Of a DNA stretch of 64,000 nucleotides, positions 25,361-34,521 are shown one piece after another. Within the stretch, counting starts at the first letter, position 1. Each line of letters starts with the position of its first letter. The stretch is from positions 241,922-305,921 of the forward strand of contig NZ_ATTQ01000008.1 in NCBI RefSeq assembly GCF_000419765.1. The letters run 5' to 3'. Under the pieces are notes generated by a model, which saw nothing but the letters and a program-made list of their open reading frames with translations, was not told where the DNA came from and did not search any database. Position numbers and translations under genes: made by a program. This DNA is from Rhizobium mongolense USDA 1844 (GTDB lineage: Bacteria; Pseudomonadota; Alphaproteobacteria; Rhizobiales; Rhizobiaceae).

Positions 25361-26950
25361 TCAGTGGCCTCCGCTGCCACCGCCGCCGCCCTGGGGTGCC
25401 GGTTTCTTGATCATCGCGACCCCGAGGATCATGGCCATGAACAGTACGGTCAGGATCAGGAATACGTCGCTGAAGGAGAGAATGATCGCCTGTTGGGTGG
25501 CAAGCCCGACCATCTGCTTGATCGCGGCCGAAGCACCGTCCAAGCCATAGGAATTGAAGTTGGCAGTCAGGTTGTTCATCTGGTCGATCGCGGCCGGATT
25601 ACCCCAATCCATGTTTTCCCGCAGCCGCTCGTAGTGCACGTCCTGACGGTTGGAGAGAACGGTGTTGATCACCGCAAGGCCAACTGCCCCGCCGAGGTTA
25701 CGAGTGAGGTTGAACAGACCGGAGGCACCACGGATACGTGAAGGCGGCATCGTGCCGAGCGCGATGTTGTTGATCGGCACCATGCACATCATGAGCCCGA
25801 ACCCGCGCAGGATCTGCGGGATGAAGAGCTCGTAGAAATCCCAGTCGTCCGTCAGATGGGTCATGACGAAGGTGCCGGCCGCGAAGCTGGTAAAGCCGAT
25901 CACCATCATCAGGCGAAGGTCCATCTTCGTCGACAGCCGGCCGGCAATCGGCGCAGTGAAGAACATCGCAAGCCCGGAGACAAACATGGTCTCGCCGATC
26001 ATCAGCGAGTCGTAACCGCGGATGCGCCCCAGATAGACCGGATAGATATAGGTAAGGCCGTATAGCCCGATCCCCATGACGAATGAGAACACCGAACCGA
26101 AGGAGAAATTCCTGTTGGTAAAGGCCCTGAGGTCGACGACGGGGAAGTCCACGGTGAAAGCGCGATAGAAGAAGATGATCGCGCCTGCCGCAGAAGCTAC
26201 AGCGCCGGCGACGATATAACTGTCGTTGAACCAGTCGTTCGAATTGCCTTCCTCCAGCACATATTCCAGCGCACCGAGGAAAACGCCCATGGAGATAAGG
26301 CCCCACCAGTCGAACTTCCTGAAGAGCGACAGTTCCGGCTTGTCGAAATCGATGAAATTCCAGGTGATGGTGGCGACCAGGATACCGGGAATGACGTTGA
26401 CGAGAAACAGCCAGTGCCACGAGAAGGCATGGCTGAGATAACCGCCGACGGTCGGGCCGATGGTCGGCGCAAGGGTGGCGATCAGGCCGATGATAGGCGA
26501 GACGATACTGCGCTTCGACGGTGGGAAGATGGTAAAGGCGGCCGCGAAGACGGACGGAATCATACCGCCGCCGATGAAGCCCTGGATGGCGCGGTAAGCG
26601 ATCATCTGATCGATGTTCGTTGCCGTTGCGCAGAGCACGCTCGACAGCGTGAAACCAGCAGCGGAAATAGCGAAAAGATAGCGTGTCGAGATGATGCGAG
26701 CGAGCGTTCCCGACAGCGGAATCATGATCACTTCCGCAATCAGGTAGGACGTCTGCACCCAACCGATCTCATCCGAGCCGGCAGAAAGGCCGGCTTGGAT
26801 TTCCGCGAGCGATGCGGAGACGATCTGGATGTCGAGGATCGACATGAACATGCCAAGCACCATCGCAAAGAATGCGATGAGCTTGCGCGGGTCCATTCGC
26901 TCCTCGGAACCGGCGACCGGAATGGCGCCTGTTGTAGCGGTGGTAGCCAT
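25361..26950 (-). CDS. DHA2 family MFS multidrug efflux pump (EmrB type)
   Basis: A 529-residue inner membrane protein with about 14 hydrophobic segments, typical of the EmrB/QacA (DHA2) drug:H+ antiporters. It has the motif MSILDIQIVSASLAEIQAG in helix 1, GWVQTSYLIAEVIMIPLSG in helix 2 and the TM5 motif-C-like PTIGPTVGGYL. The C terminus ends in a Gly-rich tail (QGGGGGSGGH). It follows the membrane fusion gene by 21 bases; together they would form a tripartite pump with TolC. Confidence 0.92.
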   Translation of the reverse strand: MATTATTGAIPVAGSEERMDPRKLIAFFAMVLGMFMSILDIQIVSASLAEIQAGLSAGSDEIGWVQTSYLIAEVIMIPLSGTLARIISTRYLFAISAAGFTLSSVLCATATNIDQMIAYRAIQGFIGGGMIPSVFAAAFTIFPPSKRSIVSPIIGLIATLAPTIGPTVGGYLSHAFSWHWLFLVNVIPGILVATITWNFIDFDKPELSLFRKFDWWGLISMGVFLGALEYVLEEGNSNDWFNDSYIVAGAVASAAGAIIFFYRAFTVDFPVVDLRAFTNRNFSFGSVFSFVMGIGLYGLTYIYPVYLGRIRGYDSLMIGETMFVSGLAMFFTAPIAGRLSTKMDLRLMMVIGFTSFAAGTFVMTHLTDDWDFYELFIPQILRGFGLMMCMVPINNIALGTMPPSRIRGASGLFNLTRNLGGAVGLAVINTVLSNRQDVHYERLRENMDWGNPAAIDQMNNLTANFNSYGLDGASAAIKQMVGLATQQAIILSFSDVFLILTVLFMAMILGVAMIKKPAPQGGGGGSGGH

Positions 26951-26971
26951 TGGCCTACTCCGGCTGGCTGG

Positions 26972-28186
26972 TCACTTTGCTGCGTGCCCTGTATCGGGCG
27001 CCGTGCGGGTATCGACATCGACGACGACGCTCAGGCCGGCGCGCAAGCGGCCGCTGTCAAGCGCATCTTGAGGCAGCCCAATGCGGACCGGGACGCGCTG
27101 GATGATCTTGGTGAAATTGCCCGTCGCATTTTCCGGCGGTAGTAGCGAGAAGACGGAGCCGGAGGCCGGCGAAATCGACTCGACGGTGCCGACGATCGGA
27201 TGGTCGTCATAAGCATCGACATGCACGTTGACCTTCGAACCCGGAACCAGGTGCTGGATCTGCGTTTCCTTGAAGTTGGCGTCGATGAACAGCTGACGCA
27301 CCGGAACGAGTGCCATCAGGCGCTGGCCGGGCGAAACGAGATCGCCTTCCTGAACAGAGCGGTTGCCGACGACGCCATCATACGGTGCCTTGAGGATCGT
27401 GAAGGACAGATCGCGGGCTGCCTTGTCCCGCTGAAGCTCGAGCGTACGGACCGAACCTTCGGCTTCCCTGCGCTGCGCCTCGAGGATGGTGACATTTGCT
27501 TCCGCCGACTTGATGTTGGCGTCGCCGCCGACGAGATTGGCCTTGGCCTGGTCGAGAGCAATATTGGCAGTGTCGAGATCGGCCGTCGTGCCGACCGACT
27601 TCGCCTGGAGGTCCGCCTGGCGCTTCTGTGTGATCTCGGCGCCACGGACTGCCGCCTCGAGAGCCACCTTGGAGGCCTGGGCCTGAGCAAGCGCTGCCTT
27701 GGCTCCTTCGATCTGCGCGTCGATGCGGCTCAGCGACAGCTTCTCCGTGGCGATCTGGGCCTCGGCCTGATCGAGGGCGTTTTGATAATCGCCGTTGTCG
27801 AGCGTGGCGAGCACGTCCCCGGCCTTCACCTGCTGGTTGGCGACAACATTAACCTTCGCAACATAGCCGGTGACCTTTGGCGAGATCGTTGCGATATCGC
27901 CTTCGATATAGGCGTCGTCGGTCGAGACCATGAAACGGCCGTTCGTCCACCACTCGTAGCCGTATGATGCACCTCCGGCAAGAATAGCGAGCGCCACGAT
28001 CGGTAGCACCAGGCTGCGGCGCTTCTTCTTTTCAGCTGGAGCGGTCTGCGTATCGGGAGCAGTCTGAGGGGCACGCGGAGCTTCGGCGGTCGCCGGTTCG
28101 GCCGGGACAACGGCGTCCGGCACCGTCTCGTCCCTTGCGGAATCGCTGACAATGCGGGCGACATTCGTTTTCTGGTTAGACGACAT
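26972..28186 (-). CDS. HlyD/EmrA family membrane fusion protein
   Basis: A 404-residue periplasmic adaptor. After a cytoplasmic Pro/Ala-rich N terminus of about 60 residues there is one transmembrane helix (SLVLPIVALAILAGGASYGY), then the barrel-sandwich half DAYIEGDIATISPKVTGYV, a long alpha-helical hairpin (about residues 125-230), and the second half ending in the DAYDDHPIVGTVESISPA segment. The ATG at 28186 is preferred to the TTG at 28192. It is first in the efflux operon and divergent from a TetR gene, with two inverted repeats in between. Confidence 0.9.
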   Translation of the reverse strand: MSSNQKTNVARIVSDSARDETVPDAVVPAEPATAEAPRAPQTAPDTQTAPAEKKKRRSLVLPIVALAILAGGASYGYEWWTNGRFMVSTDDAYIEGDIATISPKVTGYVAKVNVVANQQVKAGDVLATLDNGDYQNALDQAEAQIATEKLSLSRIDAQIEGAKAALAQAQASKVALEAAVRGAEITQKRQADLQAKSVGTTADLDTANIALDQAKANLVGGDANIKSAEANVTILEAQRREAEGSVRTLELQRDKAARDLSFTILKAPYDGVVGNRSVQEGDLVSPGQRLMALVPVRQLFIDANFKETQIQHLVPGSKVNVHVDAYDDHPIVGTVESISPASGSVFSLLPPENATGNFTKIIQRVPVRIGLPQDALDSGRLRAGLSVVVDVDTRTAPDTGHAAK

Positions 28187-28220
28187 GAGCAAAGACCGGT
28201 AAATCGAGTGACATTGATCG

Positions 28221-28242
28221 AACTGAACGGTTCGGTTCAGTT
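28221..28242. promoter_or_regulatory. TetR operator candidate 1
   Basis: AACTGAAC-GGTTCG-GTTCAGTT: 8-base perfect arms with 6-base spacer, 35 bases upstream of the membrane fusion gene. It shares GAAC/GGTTC half-sites with the second site at 28277. Confidence 0.7.
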
Positions 28243-28276
28243 GACTTAAGGCCTTTTTAAAGTCATATCAAGTTAT

Positions 28277-28296
28277 ATCGAACCAGGCGGTTCGAT
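28277..28296. promoter_or_regulatory. TetR operator candidate 2
   Basis: ATCGAACC-AGGC-GGTTCGAT: 8-base perfect arms with 4-base spacer, about 45 bases upstream of the tetR-type start. With site 1 it brackets the divergent promoters, so the repressor should control both the pump and itself. Confidence 0.75.
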
Positions 28297-28340
28297 TTTG
28301 TTAAAGAATGTTCGCACCTGCGAACGTGGTTAAGGAGACA

Positions 28341-29015
28341 ATGACAGAGATCTTCAAAGATACGGTCGAAGCCCCGGCTGCAAGCGGCCGATGGGCGGCA
28401 GGAGAGGATCCGACAAAGCGCAGGCAGATTCTTGAAGGGGCGAAGCGTGTCTTCATGAAACTCGGCTTCGATGCCGCGAGCATGAACGACGTGACGCGCG
28501 AGGCTGGTGTTTCGAAAGGAACGCTTTATGTCTACTTCGCCAACAAGGAAGAGCTTTTTACCGCGATGATGGAGACCGAGCGCGCCGCTTTTGTCGCCAG
28601 CGTGCGTGCGGCCCTCAATGCCAATCCCGATCCGGACACGGCTCTTTATGATTTCGGCATGACCTTCGTCCGGCACACAACCGAAGAAAAGGTCATCAAT
28701 GCAATACGCACCGTCATCGGAGTGCGCGACCGCATGCCGCACCTCTGTCAACGCTTCTTTACCGGCCCCGAAAACATCCGGACCGTCCTCACCGACTATC
28801 TGAAGACGCAGGTCGCCGCCGGGCATTTTGTGATCGAAGATGTCGAGCTTGCCGCTCGCCAGTTCCTGGAACTATGCGGCGGAGGCTTCTTCAAGCTGCG
28901 CCTCTTGGGCGACATGGCGGGTCCTCCGTCCGAGGAGGAGATGAGCCGCATCATCCGCGGTGCGATCCGCGTCTTCCTTGCTGCCTATGGCGTTAGCCAG
29001 AACCGGCCAGCCTGA
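28341..29015 (+). CDS. TetR family repressor of the efflux pump
   Basis: A 224-residue TetR regulator. After an N-terminal extension, the HTH domain reads RRQILEGAKRVFMKLGF, then DASMNDVTREAGVSKGTLYVYFANKEELF in outline, as in classic members. The C-terminal half resembles TetR_C_7-type ligand domains (FTGPENIRTVLTDYL, ARQFLELCGGGF). The ATG at 28341 follows AAGGAG closely; the upstream open frame from 28308 lacks a site. It is divergent from the EmrAB-type genes and flanked by paired operators, so pump regulation is a strong inference. Confidence 0.9.
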   Translation: MTEIFKDTVEAPAASGRWAAGEDPTKRRQILEGAKRVFMKLGFDAASMNDVTREAGVSKGTLYVYFANKEELFTAMMETERAAFVASVRAALNANPDPDTALYDFGMTFVRHTTEEKVINAIRTVIGVRDRMPHLCQRFFTGPENIRTVLTDYLKTQVAAGHFVIEDVELAARQFLELCGGGFFKLRLLGDMAGPPSEEEMSRIIRGAIRVFLAAYGVSQNRPA

Positions 29016-29118
29016 ACGTTTTCGATTTCTTTCGGCGTTGCGCTAGAATCCAGCAATAGCGATCAAACCTGCTTGCCGGTTTTACTCTAATCAGGAGACC
29101 GCAACCAAGGAAGTGCGC

Positions 29119-29939
29119 ATGAGTGCCATTGGACGGGCGATTTGGTTTATTGAAAGCCATTCCGCCAGCGATATCTCGCTGGACGATATCTCGGATGCCG
29201 CAGGTCTGTCGCGCTATCATCTGTCGCGCGTCTTCGGACTCGTCACCGGCCACTCGATCAGCGGCTATCTTCGCGGCCGTCGGCTGAGCACCGCCGCATT
29301 GGCCCTGATCGGCAGTTCATCGAGCATCCTCGAGGTTGCCCTCGGCGCGAGTTACGGCTCGCACGAGGCTTTCACCCGTGCCTTCCGCGACCAGTTCGGC
29401 ATCACGCCGGACGCGATTCGCAAGCAGGGGCACGTCCGCAACCTCGCTTTAGTGGAGCCGCTCAAAATGCACCCCGCACGCCTCAACGAACTTGAAGAAC
29501 CCCGCTTCGAAACCCTGCCGCCAATGCTGTTTGCCGGACTGCAAGAGGCCTATGGCTACGGCGACAATGCCGCGATCCCCTCACTTTGGCAGAAATTCAA
29601 CTCTTATTTCGGCAATATTTCCGGCCAGCGCGGCAATGCCGCCTATGGCATCTGCACACATATCGAAGGAGAAACCGAAACGTTCCGTTATATGGCAGGT
29701 GCCGAAGTCACAGATGCCGGCGACCTGCCGGAGGGATTTACGACGCTGAAAGTGTCTTCACCCATCGCGGTCACGTCTCCGCTATTGCGGCAACGATGCA
29801 TCATATCTTCGGGACATGGTTCCCCTCCTCGGCTCTGCAGCACGGCGAGATGCCAGACATGTTCGAACGTTACGACGAGCGTTTCGATCCCCATACCGGC
29901 ATGGGCATCACGGAAATCTGGATACCGGTTAAGGAATAA
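29119..29939 (+). pseudogene. AraC family regulator with GyrI-like domain, frameshifted
   Basis: An AraC HTH (residues about 1-100: LDDISDAAGLSRYHLSRVF, ILEVALGASYGSHEAFTRAF) fused to a GyrI-like small-molecule-binding domain. Frame 1 runs through EGFTTLKV near 29750 and then loses homology; the rest (VFTHRGHVSAIAATMHHIFG ... GITEIWIPVKE, ending at 29939) is in the -1 frame. In relatives several residues (a short loop ending RYAV) normally lie between LKV and FTHRGH, and here they are missing. The lesion therefore looks like a small out-of-frame deletion rather than a single-base slip. Start ATG at 29119 follows AAGGAAG. Confidence 0.75.
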
Positions 29940-30039
29940 AAGCCTTCCCGCTTTCGTATATTCCCCTGCGCGCTTGTTTCTTGGCGCCTTCACCTTAAAT
30001 TGCGGGCGTCAGATTCTATGGCGCGAGGGAATATAGCTT

Positions 30040-30789
30040 ATGCAAGATATCGTCATGCTCGTTCAGGATCCGGCAGCCTGGGTGGCTCTGGTGACCCTGG
30101 TTGTCATGGAAGTCGTCCTCGGCATCGACAACCTGATCTTCATTTCCATTCTCACCAACAAGCTGCCGGTCGAGCATCGTGATAAAGCTCGTAAAGTGGG
30201 TATCAGCCTCGCCCTCATCATGCGTCTTGCATTGCTTGGTACCGTGGCCTGGATCGTCCAGCTCACCACACCTGTCTTCGAGGCTTTCGGTCATGGCTTC
30301 TCTTGGAAGGACATGATCTTGATCGCCGGCGGTCTGTTCCTCGTATGGAAGGCCACCAAGGAAATTCACCACAGTGTCGATCCGGAGGATCACAACGAGG
30401 ATTTCATCGCGAGTTCGGCGACGACGGGCTTTGCGGCGGCGATCGGCCAGATCCTGCTGCTCGACCTTGTCTTCTCGGTGGACAGCATCATCACCGCCGT
30501 CGGCATGACCCCGCACCTGCCGATCATGGTCATCGCCGTCATCGCCGCCGTCACCGTCATGCTGGTCGCCGCCACGCCGCTTGCAAATTTCATCGAGAAG
30601 AACCCGACGATCGTCATGCTGGCGCTGGCCTTCCTGCTGATGATCGGCACTACACTCATCGCCGACGGCATGGGGTTCCATGTACCGAAGGGCTATGTCT
30701 ATGCCGCCATGGCCTTCTCGGCGCTCGTTGAAGTGCTGAACATGTTTGCAAGAAATGCCCGAATGCGGAAGAAAGTTAGCGGGCATTGA
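30040..30789 (+). CDS. TerC family integral membrane protein
   Basis: A 249-residue protein with seven or so hydrophobic segments and the TerC signatures [15 protein letters not shown] (first acidic membrane motif) and [17 protein letters not shown] (second). TerC/YoaE/YgdQ proteins act in metal homeostasis, including manganese export, and in tellurite resistance clusters; no tellurite genes are adjacent here. It is monocistronic, with a terminator immediately after. Function beyond the family is unknown. Confidence 0.9.
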   Translation: MQDIVMLVQDPAAWVALVTLVVMEVVLGIDNLIFISILTNKLPVEHRDKARKVGISLALIMRLALLGTVAWIVQLTTPVFEAFGHGFSWKDMILIAGGLFLVWKATKEIHHSVDPEDHNEDFIASSATTGFAAAIGQILLLDLVFSVDSIITAVGMTPHLPIMVIAVIAAVTVMLVAATPLANFIEKNPTIVMLALAFLLMIGTTLIADGMGFHVPKGYVYAAMAFSALVEVLNMFARNARMRKKVSGH

Positions 30790-30804
30790 CGAGATTTACA
30801 CGGG

Positions 30805-30833
30805 GGGCGCGACAAAACGCGCCCTTTTCTTTT
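30805..30833 (+). terminator. rho-independent terminator after the terC-type gene
   Basis: GGGCGCG-ACAAAA-CGCGCCC followed by TTTTCTTTT, 16 bases after the stop. A strong intrinsic terminator. Confidence 0.88.
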
Positions 30834-31085
30834 GGTTCAGCCGGCCCCCTGGCGAGTTCCCTGTGATCGCCGACACCAGCCGCCGATCGTCTGCCGTGAT
30901 GTCCGAAACGGCGGCGACCGCGAAATGTGCGCGTAGCGACGACACCCCCTGTCCGGCGAGATGCTGGAAAAGTTCATTTGCGCCCGGCGAGGTGAAGGAT
31001 AGGACTTTGCATCCTGCGCGACATTGATTGGTCCAGGAAAGCGTACAAGTATCATCCGGCAATCAGCCCAAACCTCCGGAGCGGT

Positions 31086-32855
31086 ATGACAACCCAACAG
31101 ATCCTTTCCTTCGGCGTGATCGGCCTGATGATGGCAATCTTCATCTGGGACCGGTTTCGCTACGACATTGTGGCCTGTTGCGCCCTCGTTCTTGCGGTTG
31201 CAGCTGGTCTCGTTCCTTTCGGCAAGGCGTTTTCCGGCTTCGGAGACGACATCGTCATCATCGTCGGTAGCGCGCTCGTCGTCAGCACCGGGGTCGCCCG
31301 CTCGGGGATCGTCGACATGGCGATCAAGCGCTTCTTTCCCAATCTGGACAAGCCGCATCTCCAACTCGCCCTGTTGCTTATCGTTGTTGCAGTGCTCTCT
31401 GCCTTCATCAAGAATATCGGCGCTCTGGCGATCATGATTCCGGTCGCCTTCCAGTTCGCCAGGAAAACCGGCAAATCACCATCGCTCTATTTGATGCCGA
31501 TGAGTTTTGCTGCACTGCTCGGCGGCTTGATGACGCAGATAGGCACTTCGCCCAATATCGTCGTATCGCGCTTGCGCGAGGAGATCACCGGTGCGCCCTT
31601 CACCATGTTCGATTTCACGCCTGTCGGCGCGACCCTGACCCTCGTCGGCGTCGTCTTCTTGATCTTCTTCCATTGGCTGGTGCCGGAACGGCAGAACGAG
31701 AATCCCTCGCTCGAGGAGGCGCTCGACCTCAAAACCTATTTCTCGGAGGCGACGGTTGTCGAAGGATCGAACTTCGACGGCAAGAAGCTGAACGAACTCC
31801 TTAAACTCGGCGACGGCGAAGTCGTGGCGACAGCGATCCTGCGCGGCCACTCCCGCATGTCGCCTTTTCCCGACGTGATGCTGAAGGCCGGCGATACGAT
31901 ATTGCTGGAAGGCGTGCCGGATGCACTCGATCGCGTGGTGACCCATGCGAAGCTGAAGCTCTCCGGAAAGCCCATCCCGGAAGCGCGGGCGGAAGGCAAT
32001 CTCGTGTCGATCGAGGCCGTCATCACCGCGGAATCGATGCTGATCGGCCTGTCCGCGCGCCAGCTCTCGCTGTGGAACCGGCGGCGGGTCAACCTTCTCG
32101 CCGTCAGTCGGCAGGGCCACAAGCTCACCGAGCGGCTGAGCGAGGTGACGCTTCGGGCCGGCGACGTTCTCCTACTTCAGGGAAGCCGCAGGAACCTGCC
32201 TGCCTTCCTGCAGGAATTTTCCTGCCTTCCTCTTGCCCAGCGTGACATCATGCTTGGCACGCCACGCCGAGGCTATGTGCCCCTTCTGATCCTCGCTGCC
32301 GCCATGGGTGTGACTGCCGCTGGCCTGACGCCGGTTTCGGTCGCCTTTTTCTGCGCAGCGCTGGCCATGGTCGTCTTTCGCGTGATCCCGCTCGTCGATG
32401 TCTATAAGTCGCTCGATGCGCCGATCCTGATCATGCTTGCAGCGCTGATCCCGGTATCCGATACGCTCCGCACCACGGGCGCCAGCGATCTGATTGCCGG
32501 ATGGCTCGGCGATTTCGCTGCCCATATGCCGCCATTCGGCGCTCTGGCGTTGATGCTGGTGACCGCCATGGCAGTGACGCCGTTCCTCAATAATGCCGCC
32601 ACAGTCCTTGTCATGGGACCGATCGCGGCGAGTTTCGCTGAGGCCCTCCATTACAAACCGGAAGCTTTCCTGATGGCGGTTGCCATTGGCGCCGGCTGCG
32701 ACTTCCTCACGCCAATCGGCCATCAATGCAATACGCTGGTTTTCGGCCCCGGCGGCTACCGCTTCAGCGATTACCCTCGCCTGGGCCTTCCACTATCCTT
32801 CATCATCATCGTGGTGAGCGTGCCCGTGCTTCTTTATGTTTGGCCTGCGCTTTGA
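31086..32855 (+). CDS. SLC13 family permease with RCK_C domains
   Basis: A 589-residue membrane protein of the DASS/SLC13 group. N-terminal hydrophobic segments (about 1-190) include AFIKNIGALAIMIPVAF and LLGGLMTQIGTSPNIVVS; two RCK_C (TrkA-C) domains occupy about 205-385; the second membrane half includes TPFLNNAATVLVMGPIAAS and GCDFLTPIGHQCNTLVFGPGGY in outline. Members with RCK domains move divalent anions such as sulfate or dicarboxylates. The substrate is not predictable. It stands alone; the about 250 bases before it hold no other feature I can support. Confidence 0.88.
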   Translation: MTTQQILSFGVIGLMMAIFIWDRFRYDIVACCALVLAVAAGLVPFGKAFSGFGDDIVIIVGSALVVSTGVARSGIVDMAIKRFFPNLDKPHLQLALLLIVVAVLSAFIKNIGALAIMIPVAFQFARKTGKSPSLYLMPMSFAALLGGLMTQIGTSPNIVVSRLREEITGAPFTMFDFTPVGATLTLVGVVFLIFFHWLVPERQNENPSLEEALDLKTYFSEATVVEGSNFDGKKLNELLKLGDGEVVATAILRGHSRMSPFPDVMLKAGDTILLEGVPDALDRVVTHAKLKLSGKPIPEARAEGNLVSIEAVITAESMLIGLSARQLSLWNRRRVNLLAVSRQGHKLTERLSEVTLRAGDVLLLQGSRRNLPAFLQEFSCLPLAQRDIMLGTPRRGYVPLLILAAAMGVTAAGLTPVSVAFFCAALAMVVFRVIPLVDVYKSLDAPILIMLAALIPVSDTLRTTGASDLIAGWLGDFAAHMPPFGALALMLVTAMAVTPFLNNAATVLVMGPIAASFAEALHYKPEAFLMAVAIGAGCDFLTPIGHQCNTLVFGPGGYRFSDYPRLGLPLSFIIIVVSVPVLLYVWPAL

Positions 32856-33047
32856 GTGCCCGGTCCCCATTTTCCTTGACGTGCGCGGTCGAATATGGCC
32901 TTAAGGCCAGCCAAACGGACAATCGGCGGATGAATAGGGCAGAATGCCCTTATCCGGCCGGTTTCCTGATCCAGTGATCTGCATTCTTCCCGCCGAACGT
33001 CGCTTTCGCAGGAAAGCCGTCCGGCATTCATTTGACGGGCACATAAA

Positions 33048-34505
33048 ATGACAGCTTCCGGCGTCCGCGTCCGAATCGCTCCCTCGCCGACTGGCGAGCC
33101 GCATGTCGGGACCGCATACATCGCTCTCTTCAATTATCTTTTCGCCAAGAAGCACGGCGGCGAGTTCATTCTGCGCATCGAAGATACCGATGCCACGCGC
33201 TCGACCCCGGAATTCGAAAAGAAGGTCCTGGATGCGCTGAAATGGTGCGGCCTGAAGTGGTCGGAAGGCCCCGACATCGGCGGGCCCCATGGCCCGTACC
33301 GCCAGAGCGACCGCAAGCATATCTACGGCGAGTATGTCGAAAAGATCGTTGCTGCCGGCCACGGTTTCCGCTGTTTCTGCTCGCCGGAGCGTCTGGAAAA
33401 GATGCGCGAGGCGCAACGCGCCGCAAACCTGCCGCCGAAATATGACGGACACTGCCTGAACCTCTCGGCAGAAGAAGTCACCTCACGCATGGCAGCAGGC
33501 GAACCCTCCGTCGTGCGCATGAAGATCCCGACCGAAGGCTCCTGCAAGTTCACCGACGGGGTCTATGGCGACGTCGAAATCCCGTGGGATGCGGTCGACA
33601 TGCAGGTCCTCTTGAAGGCTGACGGCATGCCGACCTATCATATGGCAAATGTCGTTGACGACTACCTGATGAAGATCACCCATGTCGCCCGCGGCGAGGA
33701 ATGGCTGGCTTCGGTTCCAAAGCACATCCTGATCTACCGGTATCTCGGCCTCGAGCCACCGGTGTTCATGCACCTGTCGCTCATGCGCAATGCCGACAAG
33801 TCAAAGCTGTCGAAGCGCAAGAACCCAACCTCGATCTCCTATTACACCGCGCTCGGCTATATCCCCGAGGCGCTGATGAACTTCCTCGGCCTCTTCTTCG
33901 TCCAGATCGCTGAAGGCGAAGAGCTGATGACGATGGACGAGCTCGCCGAAAAATTCGACCCGGAGAACCTCTCCAAGGCCGGCGCGATCTTCGACATCCA
34001 GAAGCTCGATTGGCTGAACGGCCGCTGGATCCGCGAGAAGCTTTCGGAAGAACAGTTCCAGCACCGTGTCCTGCAATGGGCGATGGAAAACGATCGCCTG
34101 AGGGCCGGTCTTGCGCTCTCGCAGTCGCGCATCGCCAAGCTTGGCGAACTGCCGGACCTCACGGGCTTCCTGTTCAAGTCGGACCTGAATCTTGATCCAT
34201 CCGCCTTTGTCAAGATCAAGTCGCCGCCGGAAGAGATTTTGGAAATCCTCAACACGGTGCAGCCGGACCTCGAAAAGATCCTTGAATGGAACGTCGAGTC
34301 GATCGAAGCCGAGCTGCGCGCCGTTGCCGAGCGCATGGGCAAGAAGCTGAAGGTGGTCGTCGCACCGCTTTTCGTCGCCGTCTCCGGCTCATCGCGCTCG
34401 CTGCCGCTCTTCGATTCCATGGCGATCCTCGGCCGCGCCGTCGTACGCCAACGCCTGAAACTGGCGTCCCACGCGGTCGCCTCCCTCGTCGGCCCGAAGA
34501 ACTGA
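33048..34505 (+). CDS. gltX: glutamyl-tRNA synthetase
   Basis: A 485-residue class I aminoacyl-tRNA synthetase charging tRNA-Glu. The HIGH-type motif is APSPTGEPHVGTA (residues 11-23) and the KMSKS-type motif is KLSKRKNP (about 245). Length and the C-terminal anticodon-binding region are typical. Rhizobia usually carry two gltX genes; this is the copy next to lysS, 16 bases upstream of it and presumably cotranscribed. Whether it is strictly Glu-specific or also misacylates tRNA-Gln for the GatCAB route cannot be read from sequence. Confidence 0.95.
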   Translation: MTASGVRVRIAPSPTGEPHVGTAYIALFNYLFAKKHGGEFILRIEDTDATRSTPEFEKKVLDALKWCGLKWSEGPDIGGPHGPYRQSDRKHIYGEYVEKIVAAGHGFRCFCSPERLEKMREAQRAANLPPKYDGHCLNLSAEEVTSRMAAGEPSVVRMKIPTEGSCKFTDGVYGDVEIPWDAVDMQVLLKADGMPTYHMANVVDDYLMKITHVARGEEWLASVPKHILIYRYLGLEPPVFMHLSLMRNADKSKLSKRKNPTSISYYTALGYIPEALMNFLGLFFVQIAEGEELMTMDELAEKFDPENLSKAGAIFDIQKLDWLNGRWIREKLSEEQFQHRVLQWAMENDRLRAGLALSQSRIAKLGELPDLTGFLFKSDLNLDPSAFVKIKSPPEEILEILNTVQPDLEKILEWNVESIEAELRAVAERMGKKLKVVVAPLFVAVSGSSRSLPLFDSMAILGRAVVRQRLKLASHAVASLVGPKN

Positions 34506-34521
34506 ACCGGACGTTTGCATC

